Source: JAVKEN01 sp040221415 (GTDB lineage Bacteria; Pseudomonadota; Alphaproteobacteria; Rickettsiales; JABSSG01). Taken from it: DNA of 64,000 nucleotides. Below are positions 9,078-15,932 of the stretch, piece after piece. The translations under genes were made by a program, and so were the position numbers. A model generated the notes under the pieces. The model did no database searches and had not been told where the DNA came from. It saw only the letters and a list, made by a program, of their open reading frames with translations. The stretch's first letter is position 1; every line of letters starts with the position of its first letter. The DNA is taken from NCBI GenBank assembly GCA_040221415.1, contig JAVKEN010000014.1, positions 62,001 through 126,000 of the forward strand, read 5' to 3'.

Positions 9078-9548
9078 TTAGAGTGCCACCTCTCCATCTG
9101 CTGAAATATAAGCCTCTTTGCCAGATAGCAAACTAATTATTTGTCGATAGCCATCACAAGCCTCAGGAGTAGTATAACGCGACTCCTCGTCACAATGATT
9201 ATGCAAATCGCTATTATTATTTGAACAAGCGCATTGCCCTAGATGGATCGCCATATCCGTAGCCGTGTTATTATTTGTATCCGTAAGGCTTTTATCAATT
9301 CCTAAATCCACTAACTTCTTAACTAAGTTGACTGATTCTTCGACTGTACGATGATCAAAGTCCAAATGAACTGAGTGCATCAACACTGTGCTACCATGAC
9401 TGCATCTAGTATTAATATCGGCACCATTTTTTATAGTAGATTCGATTCTAGCTATATCACCGCAACGGACAGCCTCAATTAACTGAGCATTTAAGTCCTT
9501 AATGTCTTGTTCAGATTTCTCTGAATTTTCTATCATCCCTCTAAGCAT
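9078..9548 (-). CDS. Small ankyrin-repeat protein without the shared tail
   Basis: The protein of about 156 residues has two to three ankyrin-type units: LIEAVRCGDIARIESTIKNG, then ADINTRCSHGSTVLMHSV, then DLGIDKSLTDTNNNTATDMA. The C-terminal part has several Cys and His residues (QCACSNNNSDLHNHCDEE) that could bind metal. It lacks the MSAGGGG N-terminus and GGHHH tail of the neighbouring ankyrin family and uses the more usual repeat consensus. The start is uncertain: ATG 9548 is used here, and ATG 9536 is possible. It lies upstream of clpB with its own stop. Protein-protein binding is inferred from the fold; the partner is unknown. Confidence 0.75.
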   Translation of the reverse strand: MLRGMIENSEKSEQDIKDLNAQLIEAVRCGDIARIESTIKNGADINTRCSHGSTVLMHSVHLDFDHRTVEESVNLVKKLVDLGIDKSLTDTNNNTATDMAIHLGQCACSNNNSDLHNHCDEESRYTTPEACDGYRQIISLLSGKEAYISADGEVAL

Positions 9549-9603
9549 AATCAACCAATATTATTTGGATTAATTATATGCTTTCTAATGATTTTTGGCC
9601 AAA

Positions 9604-9636
9604 TAAAAAACCCCGAACTAGCCGGGGTCTTTTTTG
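9604..9636 (-). terminator. Rho-independent terminator, ankyrin cassette copy 1
   Basis: On the minus strand the stem ACCCCG/CGGGGT with a 7-base loop is followed by a T tract; an A tract lies on the other side, so it may also work in reverse. It lies just after the stop of the gene at 9658-11220 and is almost identical to six other copies in the cluster. Confidence 0.9.
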
Positions 9637-9657
9637 TTATTTTCTGACTGTTAAAGA

Positions 9658-11220
9658 CTAACCGAAAGAAGCATCATAAAAATGATGGTGACCTCCCATT
9701 ACATCTGAATCATCATGACTAGCTTCATCGGATGATCCTTCTCTTTCTGAACTTCTTGAATGCGCTCTGCTAGGTGGTATAATAGGTGATAACGCTGGGC
9801 CATAACTACCACGGAGCATAGGAGATGGTTCCGGAGGCTGCTCTCCACCTTCTCCACCATCAAGATCTCCAGGCCAAATTCTCCTTCCTTCACCAGATGC
9901 AGCGCCTTCTTCACCATGATCTCCATCATGCGTCGTAACTGCTTCTGTACCGCTTATCGCTTGAGGTAACCAACTTTCTTCATCCTCATCATCTTGACGA
10001 GAAATTTTTAACTCAGGACCACCAGAATTCTCGCCTTCTCTCTCTTCCTCACTTTCTCTCTCTCTCTTTTTTCCAGCCAAAGGAGAGCTAGACGCCTCCT
10101 CTGCTTCAATATCAGGGGTAAACCGCATATAACCGGGACCCAGAACACCACCAGAACCTAAATCTACAGGTGCATCTTCTACACCACCATCAACTGTACG
10201 AGAGTCATCAGCAAATTCACTTACTGCTTCAGGGTTATGCTCAGCTGCAATATGTAATGCTGTATCCCCATCATTATTTATGGCATCCACATTAATTCCT
10301 GCAGCAAGTAAGGCAGGTATAGCCGCAGGATTAAATCGAGCTGCAACATGTAATGCTGTCCAACCATCCTCATCACCTGCATTTACATCAATTCCGTCTG
10401 CAACAAGTAAGGCAGGTATAGCTTCAGGATGATACCGAGCTGCAACATGTAATGCCGTCTCCTCACGCAGAGTTTTGGCATTCACATCAATTCCTGCAGC
10501 AAGTAAGTCAGGTATAGCTTCAGGATTATACTGGGCTGCAACATGTAATGCTGTCAATCCATTATTATTTATGGCATTAACATTAATTCCGTCTGCAGCA
10601 AGTAAGGCAGGTATAGCTTCAGGATTATGCTCAGCTGCAATATGTAATGCTGTCAATCCATTATAAATCCAACTATTCATCCAACGACCATTGGCAGCTG
10701 CATTTACATTAATTCCGTCTGCCTCAAGTAAGGCAGGTATAGCCGCAGGATTATGCTCAGCTGCAATATGTAATGCTGTCAATCCATTATTATTAGCAGC
10801 ATTTACATCTGCACCTGCTGCAAGCAATGGCTCTATAGCCGCAGGATTATACTGGGCTGCAATATGCAAAGGTGTCCAACCTCTTCCAAATGATGTAAAA
10901 TTGTCTATAGTCTTAGCTTCTTTATTAGCTCCGGTACTAACTAATGGTCCTATTGCATCAGGATTATACTGAGCTGCTATGTGCAAAGGAGTCCGACCCA
11001 TAAAACTGGTTGCATCTACCTCAGCTCCGGCACCAACTAATAGACTTATAGCCATAGGGTAGTATCGAGCTGCAACATGTAATGCTGTCAACCTATCATA
11101 AGTAAGAACTTCATTTATATCACCACCACTATCAATATATTGACGAACTGCCTCTAAATCCCCTCTTTTAACTGCTTCGTAAAAGTCTCGTGATCTTCTA
11201 CCACCGCCGCCTGCACTCAT
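9658..11220 (-). CDS. Ankyrin-repeat protein, cassette family (9 repeats)
   Basis: This 520-residue member has the shared N-terminus MSAGGGGRRSRDFYEAVKRG, nine ankyrin units (about residues 40-340), an acidic Gly/Glu/Ser linker (about 345-500) and the tail SDVMGGHHHFYDASFG. The repeats follow an unusual pattern, T[AP]LH[IV]AA-x-YNP-x-AIPxLLxAG. The linker contains a basic patch GKKRERES. No signal peptide or membrane segment is seen. It has its own promoter and terminator. Ankyrin proteins in intracellular bacteria are often secreted effectors that bind host proteins; this role is inferred. An AGAGAGG ribosome binding site precedes the ATG. Confidence 0.9.
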   Translation of the reverse strand: MSAGGGGRRSRDFYEAVKRGDLEAVRQYIDSGGDINEVLTYDRLTALHVAARYYPMAISLLVGAGAEVDATSFMGRTPLHIAAQYNPDAIGPLVSTGANKEAKTIDNFTSFGRGWTPLHIAAQYNPAAIEPLLAAGADVNAANNNGLTALHIAAEHNPAAIPALLEADGINVNAAANGRWMNSWIYNGLTALHIAAEHNPEAIPALLAADGINVNAINNNGLTALHVAAQYNPEAIPDLLAAGIDVNAKTLREETALHVAARYHPEAIPALLVADGIDVNAGDEDGWTALHVAARFNPAAIPALLAAGINVDAINNDGDTALHIAAEHNPEAVSEFADDSRTVDGGVEDAPVDLGSGGVLGPGYMRFTPDIEAEEASSSPLAGKKRERESEEEREGENSGGPELKISRQDDEDEESWLPQAISGTEAVTTHDGDHGEEGAASGEGRRIWPGDLDGGEGGEQPPEPSPMLRGSYGPALSPIIPPSRAHSRSSEREGSSDEASHDDSDVMGGHHHFYDASFG

Positions 11221-11260
11221 ATTGCCTCTCTTAAAATTAATTATTATAATACCTCCATAT

Positions 11261-11288
11261 ATGTAACACGGAAGTTAATAAATGTCAA
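11261..11288 (-). promoter_or_regulatory. Promoter of the 9658-11220 ankyrin gene
   Basis: On the minus strand TTGACA (11283-11288), a 16-base spacer and TTACAT (11261-11266) match sigma-70 elements. The -35 and spacer length are shared with the other cassettes, but the -10 differs from the TATTAT of its neighbours. Confidence 0.6.
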
Positions 11289-11353
11289 TAGTTTTGTAAT
11301 TTACGCATTATAAAATGCTCCACTCTAAATAGTATGTTTCTACTCCACAACAA

Positions 11354-11386
11354 ATAAAAAACCCCGAACTTGCCGGGGTCTTTTGT
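11354..11386 (-). terminator. Rho-independent terminator, ankyrin cassette copy 2
   Basis: Stem ACCCCG/CGGGGT with A and T tracts on either side, directly after the stop of the 11407-11877 gene. It is the same element as in the other cassettes. Confidence 0.9.
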
Positions 11387-11406
11387 TGTTTGTTTTTTTA
11401 CTGTCT

Positions 11407-11877
11407 TTAACTAATCGTGCAAGAACAACAGTGAGCATGTCCCATTACACCTGAATCATCGACTAAATCATCAACATTTTGCCCTCCTACTTCACCTTCA
11501 ACCCTTGGTAATGGAGGAAAATCACTCTCAGCATTTAATAATGGATCCTCCCATTCTGCACCTGCTGCTGAATCTGAACCTACCGCTGCTGCTGGATCTG
11601 AATCTACCGCTGCTGCTGCTGGTTCTGCACCTGCTCCAGCTGGTTCTGCACCTGGTCCAGCTGGCTCTGCTGCGTTTACATCTGCTCCAGCTCCTAGCAA
11701 TGCTGGTATAGCTGCAGGGTTATACCTAGCTGCATAATGCAATACTTCTCGACCATAATTACCAACTGTATTTACGCCAGAACCATCAGCAATAAACTGA
11801 CGAACTGCCTCTAAATCCCCTCTTCTAGCTGCTTCAAAAATATCTTGTGGTCTTCTACCACCTCCGCCTACACTCAT
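11407..11877 (-). CDS. Short ankyrin cassette protein with Cys-rich tail
   Basis: The 156-residue protein has the family N-terminus MSVGGGGRRPQDIFEAARRG but only one or two ankyrin units (about residues 13-70). It then has an Ala/Pro/Glu repeat (PAGPGAEPAGAGAEPAAAA) and an acidic linker. The tail is VMGHAHCCSCTIS where most relatives have VMGGHHHFDDASFG. It keeps VMG and two histidines but gains three cysteines. It may have lost repeats by recombination. It has its own promoter and terminator. The function is unknown. Confidence 0.85.
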   Translation of the reverse strand: MSVGGGGRRPQDIFEAARRGDLEAVRQFIADGSGVNTVGNYGREVLHYAARYNPAAIPALLGAGADVNAAEPAGPGAEPAGAGAEPAAAAVDSDPAAAVGSDSAAGAEWEDPLLNAESDFPPLPRVEGEVGGQNVDDLVDDSGVMGHAHCCSCTIS

Positions 11878-11913
11878 TTCTGCCTCTCAATATGTTTTTG
11901 TTTACAAATCACT

Positions 11914-11941
11914 ATAATACACAAGAGTTAATCAATGTCAA
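11914..11941 (-). promoter_or_regulatory. Promoter of the 11407-11877 ankyrin gene
   Basis: TTGACA (11936-11941), a 16-base spacer and TATTAT (11914-11919) on the minus strand, followed by the shared leader ending in GAGAGG before the ATG. Confidence 0.7.
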
Positions 11942-12007
11942 CTCTTTTGCAACCTATGCATTATAAAAACACTCCACTCTAAATAGCATGTTTCTACACC
12001 GCTACAA

Positions 12008-12039
12008 ATAAAAAACCCCGAACTTACCGGGGTCTTTTG
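12008..12039 (-). terminator. Rho-independent terminator, ankyrin cassette copy 3
   Basis: Stem ACCCCG/CGGGGT with flanking A/T tracts, after the stop of the 12066-12650 gene; near-identical to the other copies. Confidence 0.9.
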
Positions 12040-12065
12040 TTGTTTGTTTTTCGCACTGCTAAAGG

Positions 12066-12650
12066 TTAACTAAAAGAAGAATCATCAAAATGGTGATGAC
12101 CTCCCATTACATCTGGGTCATATCCAGCTGCTCCAGCACCTTCACCACCGTCACCATCCTCTCCACTAACTCTTGGGTGATCAACTAATGATGAAAGATA
12201 TTCATCTTCTTTGAATTCCTGATATTCATCTTCTTCACTACCTAATATGACCATGTGTTTGTCATCATGACCTTCTGAACCAGGCGCGACGCTTCTGAAC
12301 TCAAGCAAGCCTACAACTTCAGGATGATATTGATCTGCAATATCTAATGCTGTCTCGCCTCGATTATTCTCAGCATTTACATCTGCACCAGCATCAATTA
12401 ATGCTTGCATAACTTCAGCGTTATACTGAGTTATATGAGAGAATACTACTTCACCCTCTTCGTGTTCTTCAACTAATACATATGTCTCTCCAGGGTAATA
12501 ACGAGCTGCAACATGCAACGCTGTCATACCATCTTCTGTAGAGTTTATATCAGCTCCCGCTTCTATTAGAGATTTGATACTTTCAGAATCTTTATTTCTG
12601 ATCGCATCAAATAGCTCTTTTGTTAAGTCTTTTTTTCCGCCTGCACTCAT
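12066..12650 (-). CDS. Short ankyrin cassette protein (2-3 repeats)
   Basis: The 194-residue protein begins MSAGGKKDLTKELFDAIRNK, a variant of the family N-terminus. It has about three ankyrin units (residues 8-115), one interrupted by an insertion (YVLVEEHEEGEVVFSHITQ). An acidic linker leads to the full tail GYDPDVMGGHHHFDDSSFS. The linker ending GEDGDGGEGAGAAGYDPDV is nearly the same as in the 14539 and 15933 genes, so this end has been shared or copied. It has its own promoter and terminator. A host-directed role is inferred only. Confidence 0.88.
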   Translation of the reverse strand: MSAGGKKDLTKELFDAIRNKDSESIKSLIEAGADINSTEDGMTALHVAARYYPGETYVLVEEHEEGEVVFSHITQYNAEVMQALIDAGADVNAENNRGETALDIADQYHPEVVGLLEFRSVAPGSEGHDDKHMVILGSEEDEYQEFKEDEYLSSLVDHPRVSGEDGDGGEGAGAAGYDPDVMGGHHHFDDSSFS

Positions 12651-12689
12651 TTTTGCCTCTCTTAAAATTAATTATTATAATGCGCCAAT

Positions 12690-12717
12690 ATATAACATAT
12701 AAGTTAACAAATGTCAA
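12690..12717 (-). promoter_or_regulatory. Promoter of the 12066-12650 ankyrin gene
   Basis: TTGACA (12712-12717), a 16-base spacer and TTATAT (12690-12695) on the minus strand; same geometry as the other cassettes. Confidence 0.6.
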
Positions 12718-12784
12718 TGCTTTTGCAACCTCTTTTGCTGTAAAATTTTATATATTGCACAACATAGCGTTCCTGCCTAGACCA

Positions 12785-12817
12785 AATAAAAAACCCCGAA
12801 CTTGCCGGGGTCTTTTG
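12785..12817 (-). terminator. Rho-independent terminator, ankyrin cassette copy 4
   Basis: Stem ACCCCG/CGGGGT with flanking A/T tracts just after the stop of the 12845-14353 gene. Confidence 0.9.
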
Positions 12818-12844
12818 CTGTGTTTATTTTGTTAGATTGCAAAA

Positions 12845-14353
12845 TCAATCAAGAAATGGGTCATACTCGTAAAAGTGACCACGACCTGCAACATTTAATC
12901 CATAGTTAGAATCTCTATGAATCTCAACATCTGTTAAATCAGGCATTAGAATAGCACCTAAATGTGAACTCTCCTGAGAAGGTCTAGCAGGCACTTGAAC
13001 AGTCCATAGATCCATATCTTCTCCACCTTCTCCGTCACCAATATCTTCAGGGTAATCTCCCTCTTCTTCTTCAGGGTAATCTCCCTCTTTTTCTTTAGGC
13101 TTTTCTTTCTCTTCTTCTTCACCTTCTCCCCCTCCGATATCTCCAGGATATTCTCTTTTTATGCCAAAATCTGCCACCTGAATCTCTTCCTCACTAGATT
13201 TCTCTTTTTCTTGACTTGAACTAGGTTCTAAAATCTGCACAGTAAATTCTTCAATGTCACTATTATCATCTTCTGTTATTTTTCCTACAACATCCTCTAT
13301 TAAATCTTCAACAGGAGTTAGTCTCAGATCAAACTCATCATCTACAGAGATTTCTTTATCTATAACAGTTTCAGGAACTTCAAAATAATCTAAAGCTGCA
13401 GGGTTATACTCAGCTATAAAATTTAATGGTGTTAATCCTTGCGAATCTCGAATATTCTCATTAGCTCCTAAATGAAGTAATTTAGGTACAGCTTCAGGGT
13501 TATACTGGGCTGCAATATGCAATGGAGTCAATCCATGACTATTTTGAATATTAACATCAACTCCTACCCAAAGTAAATGTTCCATAGCTGCAGGGTTAAC
13601 TTTTGCTGCCAAATGCAATGGAGTCAATCCACCATAATCTTCTAAAGCACCAGCATCCACACCAGCTTCAATTAAGTGACGTATAGCTATAGGGTTATAT
13701 CGAACTGCAGCATGTAATAGTGTTGATCCATCTTTTGCTACAGCATGAACATCCGCACCAGCTCGAATTATCACACCCAAAGGTGCCAAATCCGTAAAAG
13801 ATGCAATATTCCTCGAAACTGCATAATGCAACACTGTATTACCTAAAATATCAGCTGCATCAAAATTCGCACCAGCTCGAAGTAGCGTATACACAGGTGA
13901 CAAATCCGTCAAAGATGCAATATTCCTCGAAACTGCAACATGTAATGGCGTCCTACCAGAACCATCAACTGCTTCAATCTCCGCTCCTGCTTCAAGTAAT
14001 TTATCTATATGATGGCCAGAATGAGCTGCAACATGTAATGGTGTTGATCCATCACCATCTACAGCATGAACATCCGCACCAGCTTCAATTAATCTAGATA
14101 CGGCCAAGTGATGATATTGAGCTGCAACATGTAATGGCGTCCTACCAAAACGATCAACTGCTTCAATCTCCGCACCAGCTGCAATTACTAAAGGTATAGC
14201 TAGATCAAAATATGCTGCATGATGCAATGCTGTCCCACCATTGTCACCTTCAGGTAAAAATATTGATTGAATTGTCCTCAAGCCACCATTTAAAAACTCA
14301 TAGATGTCGCTACAGATAGTTTGTGGTCTTCTACCACCGCCGCCTGCACTCAT
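12845..14353 (-). CDS. Ankyrin-repeat protein, cassette family (9 repeats, diverged tail)
   Basis: The 502-residue protein begins MSAGGGGRRPQTICSDIYEF. The second N-terminal module (SDIYEFLNGGLRTIQS) is shared only with the 18729 gene. About nine ankyrin units follow (residues 40-335), several nearer to the usual consensus (TPLHVAAHSGH). Then comes a long Glu-rich linker with repeated EGDYPEE and GDIGGGEGEEEEKEKP. The C-terminus (GRGHFYEYDPFLD) is diverged from the HHH tail. Promoter and terminator are the family type. It is probably an older or differently selected member. Confidence 0.9.
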   Translation of the reverse strand: MSAGGGGRRPQTICSDIYEFLNGGLRTIQSIFLPEGDNGGTALHHAAYFDLAIPLVIAAGAEIEAVDRFGRTPLHVAAQYHHLAVSRLIEAGADVHAVDGDGSTPLHVAAHSGHHIDKLLEAGAEIEAVDGSGRTPLHVAVSRNIASLTDLSPVYTLLRAGANFDAADILGNTVLHYAVSRNIASFTDLAPLGVIIRAGADVHAVAKDGSTLLHAAVRYNPIAIRHLIEAGVDAGALEDYGGLTPLHLAAKVNPAAMEHLLWVGVDVNIQNSHGLTPLHIAAQYNPEAVPKLLHLGANENIRDSQGLTPLNFIAEYNPAALDYFEVPETVIDKEISVDDEFDLRLTPVEDLIEDVVGKITEDDNSDIEEFTVQILEPSSSQEKEKSSEEEIQVADFGIKREYPGDIGGGEGEEEEKEKPKEKEGDYPEEEEGDYPEDIGDGEGGEDMDLWTVQVPARPSQESSHLGAILMPDLTDVEIHRDSNYGLNVAGRGHFYEYDPFLD

Positions 14354-14388
14354 TTTTGCCTCTCAATATGTTTTGTTTACAAGCCATT

Positions 14389-14416
14389 ATAATACACAAA
14401 GGTTAATTAATGTCAA
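14389..14416 (-). promoter_or_regulatory. Promoter of the 12845-14353 ankyrin gene
   Basis: TTGACA (14411-14416), a 16-base spacer and TATTAT (14389-14394) on the minus strand. The leader carries GAGAGG five bases before the ATG. Confidence 0.7.
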
Positions 14417-14480
14417 TGGTTTTGTAACTTACGCATTATAAAACACTCCACTCTAAATAGCATAGTTCTACACCACAACA

Positions 14481-14513
14481 AATAAAAAACCCCGAACTAG
14501 CCGGGGTCTGTTG
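14481..14513 (-). terminator. Rho-independent terminator, ankyrin cassette copy 5
   Basis: Stem ACCCCG/CGGGGT after the stop of the 14539-15753 gene. The T tract on the minus strand remains; the opposite side is changed (CTGTTG), so reverse activity is less likely here. Confidence 0.85.
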
Positions 14514-14538
14514 TTGTTTGTTTTCTTATTGTTAAAGA

Positions 14539-15753
14539 TTAACCGAAAGAAGCATCATCAAAATGATGGTGACTTCCCATTACATCTGGGTCATATCCAG
14601 CTGCTCCAGCACCTTCACCACCGTCACTGTCTTCACCGCTAGCTCTTGGCTGAGCTCCGCTTAATGATGAAGGGCCTACAACATCTTCAAGAGTTGGACC
14701 TTGATCTTCTTCGTCTTCCTCTTCCTCATTATCAACTCTAGCACGCTTAGATCCTTCTCCTTCTTCATCTTCTTGACCTGGTCTAGACCTCTTAGTTCCA
14801 ACTTGATTTGCAGGATCTGCAGGATGCGCTTCTTCTTCTGGTCCTTCCATGATAACCGTATCTGCATCATGATCTGCTGAACCATGCATAGCACCTCTCA
14901 ATTCAAGCATCCTTATCATTCCAGGGTCTGTCACAAGATCTAAAGCTGTAGCACCAAAATCATTAGCAACATTTATATATACCCCCCCTTCTAGCAATGC
15001 TGGTATAGCCTCAGGGTTATGACGAGCCGCAATATGTAATGCTGTCCAACCATCGTTATTAGTAGCATTTACATCTACCCCCCTTTTTATCAAGACTGGT
15101 ATAGCAGCATGGTTATGACGAGCCGCAATATGTAATGCTGTCCAACCATCGTTATTAGTTATATCCTTATCTACCCCTCCTTCTATCAATTCTGGTATAG
15201 CAGCATGGTTATCCTGAGCTGCTAAATGTAATGCTGTCATGCCATCATTAGCCGCATTTATATTTGCTCCCCCTTTTAGCAATTCTGGTATAGTTTCATG
15301 GTTATGCTGAGCTGCTAAATGTAATGCTGTCCAACCTTCTTTATCCCTAGCATTTATATTTGCTCCTTCTCTTAGCAAGAGTGGTATAGCTTCATGGTTA
15401 TAAAAAGCTGCAATATGCAATGCTGTCCGACCATTATTAGTGGCATTTGTATTCGCTCCTTCTCTTAGCAAGAGTGGTATAGCTTCATGATTATGCGCAG
15501 CTGCAATATGCAATGCTGTCCAGCCTTCTTTATCCCTAGCATTTATATTTGCTCCTTCTCTTAGCAAGAGTGGTATAGCTTCATGATTACGCGCAGCTGC
15601 AATATGCAATGCTGTCCGACCATTATTAGTGGCATTGAAGTCAAAACCATCAGCAATAAACTGACGAACTGCCTCTAAATTACCGCTTTTAATTGCTTCG
15701 AAAATGTTTTGTGGCCTTCTACCACCTCCACCCGCTCTATCTCCTGCACTCAT
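14539..15753 (-). CDS. Ankyrin cassette protein with NLS-like basic clusters (7-8 repeats)
   Basis: The start ATG 15753 (MSAGDRAGGGGRRPQNIFEA) follows GAGAGG; a TTG four codons upstream is less likely. The protein has about 404 residues with seven clear ankyrin units and one degenerate unit (residues 20-290). Its repeats use NHEAIPxLL or NHAAIPxLL. The linker holds two basic clusters, KRSRP and SKRARVD, separated by about ten mostly acidic residues and followed by an acidic run. This resembles eukaryotic nuclear localisation signals. The tail is GYDPDVMGSHHHFDDASFG. It has its own promoter and terminator. A secreted, nucleus-directed effector is an inference. Confidence 0.9.
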   Translation of the reverse strand: MSAGDRAGGGGRRPQNIFEAIKSGNLEAVRQFIADGFDFNATNNGRTALHIAAARNHEAIPLLLREGANINARDKEGWTALHIAAAHNHEAIPLLLREGANTNATNNGRTALHIAAFYNHEAIPLLLREGANINARDKEGWTALHLAAQHNHETIPELLKGGANINAANDGMTALHLAAQDNHAAIPELIEGGVDKDITNNDGWTALHIAARHNHAAIPVLIKRGVDVNATNNDGWTALHIAARHNPEAIPALLEGGVYINVANDFGATALDLVTDPGMIRMLELRGAMHGSADHDADTVIMEGPEEEAHPADPANQVGTKRSRPGQEDEEGEGSKRARVDNEEEEDEEDQGPTLEDVVGPSSLSGAQPRASGEDSDGGEGAGAAGYDPDVMGSHHHFDDASFG

Positions 15754-15784
15754 GTTGCCTCTCAATATGTTTTTATTGACCTTA

Positions 15785-15812
15785 ATACAATAAAAAAGTT
15801 AATAATTGTCAA
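15785..15812 (-). promoter_or_regulatory. Promoter of the 14539-15753 ankyrin gene
   Basis: TTGACA (15807-15812), a 16-base spacer and TTGTAT (15785-15790) on the minus strand; weaker -10 than the other copies. Confidence 0.5.
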
Positions 15813-15887
15813 TGATTTAGTTACTTACGCATTATAAAACACTCCACTCTAAATAGCATGTTTCTACACCGCTACAAATAAAAAACC

Positions 15888-15915
15888 CCGAACTAGCCGG
15901 GGTCTTTTTTGTTAT
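15888..15915 (-). terminator. Rho-independent terminator, ankyrin cassette copy 6
   Basis: Stem ACCCCG/CGGGGT with long A and T tracts, after the stop of the 15933-18458 gene; identical in core and flanks to copy 1. Confidence 0.9.
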
Positions 15916-15932
15916 TTTCTGACTGTTAAAGA

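Noticed and set aside
9078..9548. Counting the small ankyrin gene as an eighth cassette member
   Set aside because: It lacks the shared N-terminus, the tail and the NPxAIP repeat type, so it appears to be of separate origin.
10475..10972. Long open frames on the plus strand opposite the ankyrin genes (also at 16085-16384, 16894-17202, 18124-18369)
   Set aside because: They mirror the repeating codon pattern of the ankyrin modules, lack ribosome binding sites and give low-complexity Ala/Leu-rich products; they are shadows of the real minus-strand genes.
12620..12835. Plus-strand 71-codon frame between two ankyrin genes
   Set aside because: It spans a conserved promoter and terminator region and has no ribosome binding site.
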